Below, piece after piece: positions 17,516-25,867 of a stretch of DNA of 64,000 bases. Position 1 is the first letter of the stretch. Every line of letters begins with the position of its first letter. Location of the stretch: the NCBI GenBank assembly GCA_910587915.1, contig CAJUOB010000001.1, positions 193,351-257,350 of the forward strand. Direction: 5' to 3'. The translations under genes and the position numbers were made by a program. The stretch is from an uncultured Muribaculaceae bacterium. GTDB taxonomy: Bacteria; Bacteroidota; Bacteroidia; Bacteroidales; Muribaculaceae. Under the pieces are notes generated by a model. It was not told the origin of the DNA, searched no databases, and saw only the letters and a list, made by a program, of their open reading frames with translations.

Positions 17516-18000
17516 AAGTACTCAAAAACCGCTACATAGCCAAATTCATCAACATATGTTGAAAACTCTGTAGAAAACCCTCCAATAGCTTTTGGCAACT
17601 ATCAACAACTTTCACTTGCATTATCCGGAAAACACCATATACAGCCAAGACTTCCTCAAATCCAAATTTTTACCCTATCATTTTACCAAAGCCATTTAAA
17701 ACGGTTATCAACCCTAAATAGGTCGCTTATTAACGCTAAAAAGTTATCAAAATATCAACTCACACAGTTATCAACACCATGTTGATAACTATAATAATCC
17801 TATCTATCACACCCACTTAGCATGTAGATAATATGTCGACAGCCATATATTCCTACACAATAACCCTTAAAAGCAAGAAAGCTCCAAAAAAGTTATCAAG
17901 CTTATCAACACCCATTATTATTCCTCTTAATTTTTCATTGTTTTAAAAATTTTTTCTTTCAAATAAAGAGATAAATAAAAATAAAGGGCGTTGAAAACTC
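17516..18000. other. Candidate chromosomal replication origin (oriC)
   Basis: About 580 bases without a gene, rich in DnaA-box-like sequences. Exact TTATCAACA or its complement: 17768-17776, 17780-17788 (reverse), 17902-17910. One to three changes: TCATCAACA 17546-17554, reverse TGTTGAAAA 17557-17565, CTATCAACA 17599-17607, TTATCCGGA 17621-17629, TTATCAACC 17705-17713, TTATCAAAA 17744-17752, ATATCAACT 17752-17760, TTATCAAGC 17893-17901. A strongly AT-rich tract at about 17912-17986 follows the last pair and could be the unwinding element. Genes to the left read left and those immediately to the right read right, as expected around an origin. dnaA is not in the window, which is common in Bacteroidetes. 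Confidence 0.75.
17766..17790. repeat. Perfect palindrome of two DnaA boxes
   Basis: AGTTATCAACA, three-base spacer CCA, TGTTGATAACT: an 11-base perfect inverted repeat made of two opposed TTATCAACA boxes. It lies near the middle of the candidate origin. A second palindrome, TCAACATATGTTGA, is at 17549-17562. Confidence 0.85.
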
Positions 18001-18048
18001 CCCCCGGGCACTTGAACCGGAAAATTCGAGCAATATTTTATAAAAGTG

Positions 18049-18079
18049 TTTGGAATATACGTGAATATGTGTATATTTG
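18049..18079 (+). promoter_or_regulatory. Promoter of the RHS remnant
   Basis: TTTG at 18049-18052, 19 bases, TATATTTG at 18072-18079: a full Bacteroidetes promoter 20 bases before the ATG at 18100. It remains intact although the gene behind it is broken, so it may now drive the small genes downstream. Confidence 0.7.
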
Positions 18080-18099
18080 CAATCTAAACCTCTCTTACC

Positions 18100-18514
18100 A
18101 TGAAAAAGCGACTGCCAATACTCCTCTTCGCTTCACTGCTGGCAGCCCAGGCCACAGCAACAGGCAATTTCAGTGTGCACCGCCGCTACCTCAGCGCCGA
18201 TCGTAGCCGCTATGTCGATGAAGTGGTGTGGTACGACGGACTCGGGCGACCCGTAGGGAACGAACAGCGTGCCATCACTCCGCAAGATTTTCCATAATCA
18301 TCCAAGCCGTTATTTGTTCCCGAGTCAAGCAGATATAGATTCTGCAGAAAACATTTTAAGAATATATCCACAGATTAGATTCTTTATTTATACTACGGTG
18401 TCATGGCCTGGTGGAATTCATTATAGAGAATCCAATGGAGATAAAATTCATCATACATTATCATCAGAGGAAAATGAATATTTACAAAAGGGCATACTCT
18501 ATTATAAAAAATAG
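18100..18514 (+). pseudogene. Collapsed RHS-type polymorphic toxin: head and tail only
   Basis: The first 65 codons encode a signal peptide (MKKRLPILLFASLLAAQATA) and the start of a DUF6443/RHS-type head (VVWYDGLGRPVGNEQRAITP), then a stop at 18297. In another frame, 18284-18514 encodes the end of a different domain: FHNHPSRYLFPSQADIDSA, then a short tail ending EYLQKGILYYKK. HNHPS with a following PS-x-x-D is the JAB/MPN metallo-motif seen in RadC-like and JAB-type RHS toxin tips. I read this as one long toxin gene that has lost its body (usually 1000 or more codons), leaving head and tip joined out of frame near 18270-18290. No RHS repeats remain. Confidence 0.65.
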
Positions 18515-18971
18515 TTGTTTGATTTTCTTACTTATGTCATTTTCGCTAGAAGCGCGTAATAATATGTCAGCAGATATTGTCGAAATGTCAAGTGTGAAAA
18601 TAGAAAATATGCAGTTGTTAGACTTTCTGAGAAGAGACGTTTTTCCTCTTGCAACGACACACGCTACCAATAAAAAGGATGTGTATACATATATTGAGGT
18701 ACGTAATGATAAAACATTATATATCTATATGAATATTGGTCTGACTGACCATCTTCCAATATCGAGGCGTAATGAGGATGTAGTATGCTCTATTGTTGAT
18801 GGCTATACAGTATTCATAAAAACTTATTCGGAAAAGGCGTGGCTTGTCCCCAATGGTATGAGAAAGTTTCCTGTAAGCAAAGCCCTGTTTATAGTAAATG
18901 ATGACGGGTATAACTGGCAGCTTTCTATCGCTGATGGTGAAATCAAAATAGATATGTTCTATCATGACTAA
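18474..18971 (+). CDS. Exported immunity-like protein 1
   Basis: 165 residues from ATG 18474 (MNIYKRAYSIIKNSC), with a signal peptide to about residue 28 (SFSLEARN). The mature part has IENMQLLDFLRRDVFP, then a block SIVDGYTVFIKTY and DDGYNWQLSIADGEI. The same two blocks recur in the genes at 18964 and 20424, so these are paralogues. Overlaps the toxin tip by 41 bases, the place where an immunity gene normally sits. Function as a periplasmic antitoxin is inferred from position and export only. AT-rich. Confidence 0.6.
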   Translation: MNIYKRAYSIIKNSCLIFLLMSFSLEARNNMSADIVEMSSVKIENMQLLDFLRRDVFPLATTHATNKKDVYTYIEVRNDKTLYIYMNIGLTDHLPISRRNEDVVCSIVDGYTVFIKTYSEKAWLVPNGMRKFPVSKALFIVNDDGYNWQLSIADGEIKIDMFYHD

Positions 18972-19680
18972 TCCTCGCATCAAATATAATAGAACTCTAC
19001 AATTACTGATGGTATGCTGTCTGATGTGTATCGGCCCAAAGGTAGCATCAGAAACAATAGCAGTGCGTTGCTGCACCATAGAGAATAGTGACTTGATGGA
19101 TTTTATAAAGGAGCGAGTGTTTGTAAGTTCTGAAGCCATATGGCCTATGGATAAGGATAAAATATTGTATGATATATATTACAGTGGTGGTGATTCGGTT
19201 TATGTATGCGCCACATGTTTTAGAGGACAATCTGAAATTCCGTTGATGCACTATAGAAGTTATCCCGATTCACCTATATTTATTACCAATATAGATAACC
19301 ATGATGTAGTTGTAAATTTGAAAAGTAAGAATAGCGCTTTATTCAAGGTAGGGAAAGACACGCGAGATGTTACCGGATCATCAGTTTTGATGTTGAATGA
19401 TGATAGTATAGAATGGTGTGTATATTTTAAAGAAGGGAAGATTACCGATGTGTGGTCAGACTATGAATATTCGGAATATGCGTCGATGAATCTATCTCCT
19501 GCTATGTATTTACTTCCTAACAAAAGTATGCGGTACTATAAAAACGAGAATATAGATTGGACTCAAATATTGATAAATAGCTCGGTATACCGGAAAATAA
19601 AAAAGGTATTGCCTGAAAAAGCTCAATTATCCTCTTCTATTTTCTTTGTGAGAGACTATGAATACAAAAGGTATCATTGA
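18964..19680 (+). CDS. Exported immunity-like protein 2
   Basis: 238 residues. After an N-terminal hydrophobic segment (about 11-29) comes CCTIENSDLMDFIKERVFV, matching the IEN-x-x-L-x-DF block of protein 1, and later ITNIDNHDVVVNL and DDSIEWCVYFKEGKI match the second block. A C-terminal extension of about 75 residues (from WSDYEYSEYAS) is not shared. The ATG overlaps the preceding stop by eight bases, so the two are one transcript. No known family recognised. AT-rich composition as in the whole patch. Confidence 0.6.
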   Translation: MTNPRIKYNRTLQLLMVCCLMCIGPKVASETIAVRCCTIENSDLMDFIKERVFVSSEAIWPMDKDKILYDIYYSGGDSVYVCATCFRGQSEIPLMHYRSYPDSPIFITNIDNHDVVVNLKSKNSALFKVGKDTRDVTGSSVLMLNDDSIEWCVYFKEGKITDVWSDYEYSEYASMNLSPAMYLLPNKSMRYYKNENIDWTQILINSSVYRKIKKVLPEKAQLSSSIFFVRDYEYKRYH

Positions 19681-19744
19681 GGCTGTAAAACTTAACTTAT
19701 ATAGAATTAAGAAATAACGGCAATCGATAATAAAACTTCTATAG

Positions 19745-20278
19745 ATGAGATATTTAATTATAATAATACTACTAATATCAGTTTCGTGTCAGCAAAAAGC
19801 AGACGCAAACAGAATTACGGAAGTTGAAGAAATAAAGGAGGAGTGGCATCCCGGCTCCAAATACAATGACACTACCAGATTTAATAGATGTTCTCCGAAA
19901 GGTTATTTCGTGCCATTTAGAAAGCTTGGAATGGAGAAAACTTCCTATGAAGAACTTTGCAGGCGTTATGGAGAGCCTGAGGATTTAGACGAGTGTCTGC
20001 TTGTGAATGGACGGGCTGATGATTCTTATTACGATGAAGATGGTAACCCGATAAATTTCACATGTGCAATGCTATACGATTACGTAAATCCTGCAGTTGC
20101 TGATAGCTTGTTTAGAGACAAGGAATGCGCCGTGAGAAACGTGGTTTGGCGAGCCGGTGTCACTCCTGATGATATGTATGTGATGTATCTGCGCCTTTAC
20201 TTTGTTCGTCAAGGCGACGATTGGTTTCCAATATGGGGCTATAAAGGAATTTTTAGTGATGTATATAGTTACTTTTAG
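19745..20278 (+). CDS. Small lipoprotein, hypothetical
   Basis: 177 residues with a lipobox ending ISVSC (Cys15), so probably anchored in a membrane. The mature chain is acidic and aromatic-rich (RRYGEPEDLDE, YYDEDGNPINFT, DDWFPIWGYKGIFSDVYSYF). It does not obviously share the blocks of its neighbours and I recognise no family. Its place between immunity-like genes suggests a further immunity or accessory protein. Confidence 0.55.
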   Translation: MRYLIIIILLISVSCQQKADANRITEVEEIKEEWHPGSKYNDTTRFNRCSPKGYFVPFRKLGMEKTSYEELCRRYGEPEDLDECLLVNGRADDSYYDEDGNPINFTCAMLYDYVNPAVADSLFRDKECAVRNVVWRAGVTPDDMYVMYLRLYFVRQGDDWFPIWGYKGIFSDVYSYF

Positions 20279-20423
20279 CAGTAAGAACTATACATATAAT
20301 GAATATTGTGGCTTCAATACGTTTATGATCTATACCAAGGAAACATATCTGGAACATACGACCAAAACACTCCAATCCTTACTTTTGATGAGTTTATGGA
20401 ACTACATACAAGGGTAGAATAAT

Positions 20424-21062
20424 ATGAAAAAAATAATATTAGTTATAGCATTCATTATGGCATTCACAATAGGTGGATATGCGTACTCCTGGCCACAACT
20501 TGGAGATAATGAACGCATATGTTTGCCAATGTCAACATTACATTGTGAACCTATAAAATCATTCATAGAGACCTATCTCATACCATTATATAAGGAGAAT
20601 AAAGGAACATATTATGTAGATAGAATATATGTGCAGTTTTATGATTTAAAAAATGATGGCATACGCGTTAGTGTGTTGCTTTTTTTACAAGACAGGAGTA
20701 ACTTAAACTTTTATAAAGAAGAGGGGTTTATATATTCTGTAACTAAAATATGTGATGTCCCTGTATTTCTGATTGGTTATAAATCATGTCCTTACATCGA
20801 GCTTGATGAGTCCGAGGAGGTTTGTTTTGATTGCTATAATGGAATAAGTATCCATGATGGATCCTTCGATTGGGGTTTCTTAATCAAAGATGATGAGTGC
20901 AAATACATCGGAATAAATAATTCTGGTGCAAGTTGGTTAGAGAATACCCCTATGGAGAAGTATATACCTGGTTTCAGACCTATTAAAAGAATAGAATCCT
21001 CTACAGGGATTGAGTTAATGGGGAACTTAAAAGTATCACCACCCGAATACATATATCCATGA
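20424..21062 (+). CDS. Exported immunity-like protein 3
   Basis: 212 residues with a cleavable signal peptide (MKKIILVIAFIMAFTIGGYAYS). HCEPIKSFIETYLIPLYKENKG parallels the first block of proteins 1 and 2, and YSVTKICDVPVFLIGY with HDGSFDWGFLIKDDEC parallels the second. The C-terminal 50 residues are particular to it. It is 145 bases after the lipoprotein gene, and the last gene of the AT-rich patch before lepB. Likely a third paralogue of the presumed immunity family; no activity can be read. Confidence 0.55.
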   Translation: MKKIILVIAFIMAFTIGGYAYSWPQLGDNERICLPMSTLHCEPIKSFIETYLIPLYKENKGTYYVDRIYVQFYDLKNDGIRVSVLLFLQDRSNLNFYKEEGFIYSVTKICDVPVFLIGYKSCPYIELDESEEVCFDCYNGISIHDGSFDWGFLIKDDECKYIGINNSGASWLENTPMEKYIPGFRPIKRIESSTGIELMGNLKVSPPEYIYP

Positions 21063-21145
21063 AAGACATAACAAAACAAATATTGCCGGTACTCCAGAAG
21101 TCGTTTTAGGTTTATGTTGAAATACTGTACTTGTTCGCTGATAAA

Positions 21146-21178
21146 TTTGGCGTGGCGCTCTACTTATTCGTATCTTTG
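21146..21178 (+). promoter_or_regulatory. lepB promoter
   Basis: TTTG 21146-21149, 21 bases, TATCTTTG 21171-21178; the ATG follows 34 bases later at 21213. It marks the return to the core chromosome after the AT-rich patch. Confidence 0.75.
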
Positions 21179-21212
21179 CAGAGTTTAAGAGGTTAATCCT
21201 ACTTTTTGGTTT

Positions 21213-22700
21213 ATGGAAAAGGAAATTCAAGATAAAGATAAAGGTTTTGTGGCCGATTTCAAACGTCGGCTCAAGGAAGTGAAGACAACCCGCTGGATAC
21301 GGTTCGGGCTCGTGAGCGCTATATTCCTTGCATGGGTAGTGTGGATGCACACATGGTGGCTTGCCATCTTCGAGCTGTTGCTGTTCGATATCTACATTAC
21401 GGGTTACATACCTTTCACGTGGTGGAAGAAGAGCAAGTCGAAGGCTGTGCGTTCGGTTATGAGCTGGGTCGATGCCATTGTGTATGCACTGGTGCTGGTG
21501 TACTTCGTCTTTGCTTTTGTGGGACAGAACTACCAGATTCCGTCGAGTTCGCTCGAGAAAACTCTTCTTACGGGCGATTATCTATGGGTCAACAAGATGG
21601 TGTATGGTCCTCGTGTGCCTATGACACCTGTGCACTTTCCGCTTGTGCATAATAGCTTTTTCGGCATGAAGTCGTATCTCGACGAACCGTCGGTAGAGTA
21701 CCGTCGGCTCAAAGGTCTGCGCAATGTGGAGGAAGGCGATATTGTGGTGTTTAATTTTCCGGCCGGCGACACGGTTGCCTCGAAGTTCGAGGAGACTCCC
21801 CTATACTACGATCTGCTTGTGAAGCAGTATGGCCGCGATCAGATTAAGGCCGACAAGGCTACCTTCGGAGAGATAATCTACCGTCCGGTGGACCGCCGTC
21901 AGAATTTTGTGAAGCGTGCCGTGGCTCTGCCGGGACAGCGCCTGAAGATTGTGAACGATACCATATATATAGATGGTGAGGTGCGGGAGTTCCCCGAGAA
22001 TGTGCAGTTCAACTATGTATTCGCTACATCGCGTCCGCTCGATGATACCGATCTGCGCGAGCTTGGCATAGCTCAGGTGGATATAAGCATGATCGAACCC
22101 ATGACTCCCGCGCGTGTGAATCTGCAGCCTTTCCTGGAGAATGCTCCGCATACCAGCTATGCATATATGGCTCCGCTCACCCGTCAGATGATAGAATCGA
22201 TGGAGAATAGCGGTCTGATGGTCGATAAGGTTAAATACAACGATATTGCCCATAATTTCGCCGGCGAGGGTATGAACTCGTATGCGTTTCCCTTCTATGA
22301 GCAGGGCGACTGGACCCTGTCGAATTATGGTGGCAACGACGGCCTTCTTATACCACGCAAGGGTATGACCATCGAGCTGACTCCTGAAAACTGGACTACC
22401 TATGAACGCTGCATCCGCAACTATGAGAATCACCCTGAAGCTTATTTCGACCGTATGGAGTGTAAGGCATATATAGGTGGAAAGCCGGCCGACACCTATA
22501 CTTTCGGTATGGACTACTACTTCATGATGGGCGATAACCGCGACAATTCGCAGGATTCCCGTTTCTGGGGTTTTGTGCCTGAAGACCACGTGGTGGGTAC
22601 TCCCATGATAGTTCTTGCTTCTTTCGACAACGAACGCGGACTTTTCGACGGCAAGATACGCTGGAACCGTATACTCCGCGACGCCAATCCCGACAAATGA
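21213..22700 (+). CDS. lepB: Signal peptidase I
   Basis: 495 residues, long for the family owing to an insert of about 150 residues between the catalytic boxes, as is usual in Bacteroidetes. Two membrane segments at about 31-66 and 86-104 precede the catalytic domain. Box B reads QIPSSSLEKTLLTGD with the nucleophile at Ser113 (Leu stands where Met is usual after it), box D NFVKRAVALPG with the general base Lys234, and box E MGDNRDNSQDSR near the C-terminus. It cleaves signal peptides on the outer face of the inner membrane. The stop overlaps the WbqC-family ATG by four bases. Confidence 0.93.
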   Translation: MEKEIQDKDKGFVADFKRRLKEVKTTRWIRFGLVSAIFLAWVVWMHTWWLAIFELLLFDIYITGYIPFTWWKKSKSKAVRSVMSWVDAIVYALVLVYFVFAFVGQNYQIPSSSLEKTLLTGDYLWVNKMVYGPRVPMTPVHFPLVHNSFFGMKSYLDEPSVEYRRLKGLRNVEEGDIVVFNFPAGDTVASKFEETPLYYDLLVKQYGRDQIKADKATFGEIIYRPVDRRQNFVKRAVALPGQRLKIVNDTIYIDGEVREFPENVQFNYVFATSRPLDDTDLRELGIAQVDISMIEPMTPARVNLQPFLENAPHTSYAYMAPLTRQMIESMENSGLMVDKVKYNDIAHNFAGEGMNSYAFPFYEQGDWTLSNYGGNDGLLIPRKGMTIELTPENWTTYERCIRNYENHPEAYFDRMECKAYIGGKPADTYTFGMDYYFMMGDNRDNSQDSRFWGFVPEDHVVGTPMIVLASFDNERGLFDGKIRWNRILRDANPDK

Positions 22701-23320
22701 GACACTATCCCCTGCTCTATCCCGGAGCAACTGCCGTGCTGCCACCGCAACTGTTCGGTGCGGTGGAGTACTACAGGCTCATGAGCCGTTTCGACAGTGT
22801 GTTTGTGGATGCTTCCATGCGCTTCGACAAGCGCATGAAGAGTGTGCACCGGTTCAGTATTGTAGATGCGCCGGGTGTGCAGACTCTCACGGTACCGGTG
22901 TCGAAACCGGCGGGTCCTGTGCGATGGTGCGATGCCACTGTGTCGGATCACGGCAAATGGTGGCTGTCTATGCCAAATGCACTGGCGACAGCCTATAGCC
23001 GTTCTCCTTTTTTCGAATATTATATCGACAGATTTCTTCCGCTGCTGTCGCAGGATAGCGTCGGGCTTCCTGTTACAGAACTTTGCGCACGTGCCGACAG
23101 TATAGTAAGGCAGATTCTCGATATCGATTGCAGTATGGTGGATGTTTTGCCCTCGGCCGGCGTGAAGGACTATCGCAGGAGCGACTTCGGAGCGGAGCTT
23201 GCACCGGCCTCGCCCTATTGGCAACTCCGGGCATCGGAGCGTGGTTTCACACCCGGTCTAAGTGTGCTCGATCTCATATTCAATCTTGGACCTGAAGCAT
23301 GCCTATATCTGGCAGAATGA
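22697..23320 (+). CDS. WbqC-family protein
   Basis: 207 residues; the pattern LYPGATAVLPPQLFGAVEYYRLMSRFDSVFVD and HRFSIVDAPGVQTLTVPVSKP with a C-terminal SVLDLIFNLGPEACLYL agrees with the WbqC-like family. Members elsewhere lie in O-antigen clusters and are proposed to act on amino-sugar precursors, but in Bacteroidales a copy regularly follows lepB and its job is unknown. Coupled to lepB by ATGA. Confidence 0.8.
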   Translation: MRHYPLLYPGATAVLPPQLFGAVEYYRLMSRFDSVFVDASMRFDKRMKSVHRFSIVDAPGVQTLTVPVSKPAGPVRWCDATVSDHGKWWLSMPNALATAYSRSPFFEYYIDRFLPLLSQDSVGLPVTELCARADSIVRQILDIDCSMVDVLPSAGVKDYRRSDFGAELAPASPYWQLRASERGFTPGLSVLDLIFNLGPEACLYLAE

Positions 23321-23369
23321 TTAAATTTAGGTGTATTTGATATAATAGTGTCAAAGTTTTGGGCTGATA

Positions 23370-23401
23370 TTTGCTCAAAAGGTGAAAAAATGCTATATTT
23401 G
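23370..23401 (+). promoter_or_regulatory. Promoter of the Lrp-type gene
   Basis: TTTG 23370-23373, 20 bases, TATATTTG 23394-23401, with the ATG 27 bases later. The match to the Bacteroidetes consensus is full. Confidence 0.75.
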
Positions 23402-23428
23402 CAAATTAATTCATCTGTACTATAACCT

Positions 23429-23908
23429 ATGCTTGAAAAAATAGATAACCTTGACCGGAAGATACTTAAAATAGTGATGCATAATGCCCGTATTCCGTCG
23501 AAGGATGTGGCTTTGGAATGCGGAGTGTCGCGTGCGGCAATACATCAGCGTCTGCAGCGCCTCATAGACCTTAAGGTGATTACAGGCTCCGGTTACCATG
23601 TGAATCAGAAGATACTCGGTTATGCCACTTGTACTTATATAGGAGTGAATCTCGAACGCGGAGCTATGTACCGCGAAGTTGTGCCCGAGCTCGAGAAAAT
23701 CCCCGAAATTGTGGAATGTCATTTCACCACCGGCCCATATACCATGCTCATCAAGCTCTATGCCCGCGATAATGAGCACCTTATGGAGCTACTCAACAAG
23801 AAAATACAGATGATTCCCGGTGTGACAGGCACCGAGACACTCATATCGCTCGATCAGTCGATAGCACGCGAGATCCCTATCCGCGAGCAGTCGGCAGAAA
23901 ATGAATAA
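23429..23908 (+). CDS. Lrp/AsnC-family transcriptional regulator
   Basis: 159 residues: winged helix-turn-helix at 1-60 (LDRKILKIVMHNARIPSKDVALECGVS, with VSRAAIHQRLQRL as the recognition helix) and a RAM ligand-binding domain at 68-150 (YIGVNLERGAMYREVVPELEKIPEIVECHFTTGPYTMLIKLYA). Such proteins form octamers and sense amino acids or related compounds. The effector and targets cannot be read. The gene lies 14 bases before the kinase-like gene, so the two are cotranscribed. Confidence 0.93.
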   Translation: MLEKIDNLDRKILKIVMHNARIPSKDVALECGVSRAAIHQRLQRLIDLKVITGSGYHVNQKILGYATCTYIGVNLERGAMYREVVPELEKIPEIVECHFTTGPYTMLIKLYARDNEHLMELLNKKIQMIPGVTGTETLISLDQSIAREIPIREQSAENE

Positions 23909-23922
23909 GCAAACTATATACT

Positions 23923-24684
23923 ATGGAGCAGGAAACACGCTGGACCGAGATTGAACATCTTCCCGCCTGGGACGAGGAGTTTTACGACATCTACACCGCA
24001 AAAAAATTCGGTAAATGGGTGATGATAAAAACCCTCAAGCCACAGTACCGTCAGGATCCCCGCTATGAGGAGATGATAGAGAAGGAGTTCGATGTGCGGT
24101 ATAATCTGGCTCATCCAAATATAGTGATGATAAACGATTTCGAGGATATTCCCGGAATCGGCCGCTCCATAGTGTGCGACGATGTGTACGGCGATACCTT
24201 GCGTAAACTCCTTTCGGAGGGCAAGGTGACACGCCATCATCTGGAACAGCTGCGTCATCAGCTTGTGAATGCTTTGGAATATATACAGCATAACCATATA
24301 GTCCACCCTCCTCTACGGCCTGAGAATATAATTTTTACGGAGAATATAGGTAATCTCAAACTCATAGATGTGGGATTCGAGCAGCGTCCGTCGCTGTCGA
24401 AGCAGTCGATTTCCGACGATATATACAACTATGGTAAGGTGCTTACTGAAGTACTCGATGCCCTTGGCGACAACGATGCTACCTTGCGCCGTGTTGCCCG
24501 TAAGTGCACCAATCCCAATCCGGCCAAGCGATATACCGATCTGCAGCAACTTCATCTCGCACTTGAGGGACGTAATTCGCGCGGATTGGTGATGCTTGTT
24601 GCGGTATTCATTGTGCTGATGCTTATACTGGTACTTTGGCTGAAATCTCCCTATAGTCCGGAACCTACTTTAATTAATAATTGA
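23923..24684 (+). CDS. Membrane-anchored protein kinase-like protein, probably a pseudokinase
   Basis: 253 residues: kinase-like domain at about 15-220, one transmembrane helix at 229-247, short outer tail. The ATP-site Lys is kept (VMIKTL, Lys36), but the catalytic loop HRDLKPEN reads HPPLRPEN (128-135), so the catalytic Asp is Pro and the loop Lys is Arg; the DFG motif reads DVG (149-151). A P-loop with glycines is not seen. I therefore expect a binding or scaffold role, not phosphotransfer. It follows the Lrp-type gene in one operon. Confidence 0.75.
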   Translation: MEQETRWTEIEHLPAWDEEFYDIYTAKKFGKWVMIKTLKPQYRQDPRYEEMIEKEFDVRYNLAHPNIVMINDFEDIPGIGRSIVCDDVYGDTLRKLLSEGKVTRHHLEQLRHQLVNALEYIQHNHIVHPPLRPENIIFTENIGNLKLIDVGFEQRPSLSKQSISDDIYNYGKVLTEVLDALGDNDATLRRVARKCTNPNPAKRYTDLQQLHLALEGRNSRGLVMLVAVFIVLMLILVLWLKSPYSPEPTLINN

Positions 24685-24739
24685 TAGTTAATAATTAATA
24701 ATTATTTTTGGGGGGCATTGTTAATTTTAGAATAAAAGA

Positions 24740-25867
24740 ATGGTATACGTTCATCCTATAGCTGCCGACTCGGATCAGTTGCACCAGTATGTGCAGTTCG
24801 GCATCGACTTATATAAAGGAAATGATTGCTATGTTCCGCCGTTGATTTTCGATGAGGTGGGGACATTGTCGCCCGATGTGAATCCGGCTTTTGATTTTTG
24901 CGATGCCCAGTCGTTTATGGCCTTCCGCAATGGAGAGCCTGTAGGAGCGATCACAGCCATCATCAATAAGGCCTATAATGAGAAGACCGGCGAGAAGCTG
25001 ATGCGCTTCGGATTTGTGAATTTTATAGATGACGCCGAGGTTGTCGATGAACTGTTCGAGGCTGTCGAGAAGTGGGGCCGTGAGCGAGGCATGACATCTA
25101 TAGTAGGACCCATGGGTTTCTCCGATATGGACCATGAGGGCATGCTTATAGAAGGCTTTGATGAGCTCGGCACAATGGCAACGATCTATAATTATCCCTA
25201 CTATCCCAAGCACATGGAGCGTATGGGATATGCTAAGGATGTCGACTGGGTGGAATACCGTATGACCGTGCCCGATGCCGTACCCGAGAAATATGCCCGC
25301 ATAGCCGATATCGTGGCAAAGAAGTATGGTCTATCGGTTCTTAAATATACATCGCGTTCGAAGATAAAGAAGGAATATGGCCGTGCCATATTCGAACTTG
25401 TCAACGAAGCGTATGCCAATCTCTATGGTTTTGTTCCCCTTACGGAACGTCAGATAGATTTCTATATAAAGGCCTACATAGATGTTCTGCGCCTCGAGGA
25501 TGTGTGCCTGGTGGTGGATTCCGACGGCAAGCTTGTGGCTCTTGGCATATCGATGCCATCGATGTCGCGTGCGCTGCAGAAAGCGCATGGCAAACTTTTC
25601 CCCTTCGGATGGTGGCACCTGCTGCAGGCAATCCAAGGCAAGACCGATGTGGTGGACCTTCTGCTGGTCGCTGTCAAGCCCGAGTATCAGAGCCGTGGCG
25701 TGAATGCGCTCATATTCGCCGATCTTATACCCCGCTATATCAAGAACGGCTATAAGTTCGCAGAGAGCAATCTCGAGCTCGAGGGCAACGAGAGTGTGCA
25801 AAAACAATGGGAATACTTCGAGCGCCGGCAGCACCGCCGTCGCCGTGCATACCGCAAGGATTTATAA
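24740..25867 (+). CDS. GNAT-like acyltransferase family protein
   Basis: 375 residues. Two GNAT-like halves appear: residues 1-160 (FMAFRNGEPVGAITAIINKAYN, GFVNFIDDAEV) and 200-375 (VCLVVDSDGKLVALGISMPSMS, LLVAVKPEYQSRGVNALIF). The second has the acyl-CoA binding pattern V-K-P-x-x-Q-x-R-G. The protein matches a conserved Bacteroidetes GNAT family of unknown substrate. Ends directly in a bidirectional terminator shared with recA. An AT-rich run of TTAATAATTAATAATTA type precedes the start. Confidence 0.75.
   Translation: MVYVHPIAADSDQLHQYVQFGIDLYKGNDCYVPPLIFDEVGTLSPDVNPAFDFCDAQSFMAFRNGEPVGAITAIINKAYNEKTGEKLMRFGFVNFIDDAEVVDELFEAVEKWGRERGMTSIVGPMGFSDMDHEGMLIEGFDELGTMATIYNYPYYPKHMERMGYAKDVDWVEYRMTVPDAVPEKYARIADIVAKKYGLSVLKYTSRSKIKKEYGRAIFELVNEAYANLYGFVPLTERQIDFYIKAYIDVLRLEDVCLVVDSDGKLVALGISMPSMSRALQKAHGKLFPFGWWHLLQAIQGKTDVVDLLLVAVKPEYQSRGVNALIFADLIPRYIKNGYKFAESNLELEGNESVQKQWEYFERRQHRRRRAYRKDL

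Noticed and set aside
17516..18099. Small genes or a small RNA in the 580-base gap
   Set aside because: No frame of useful length has a sensible start, and the repeated boxes explain the sequence better as an origin.
24684..24717. AT-rich TTAATAATTAATAATTA run, similar to 42482-42516, as an attachment site
   Set aside because: Simple low-complexity sequence of a kind common between Bacteroidales genes; no integrase or flanking duplication.
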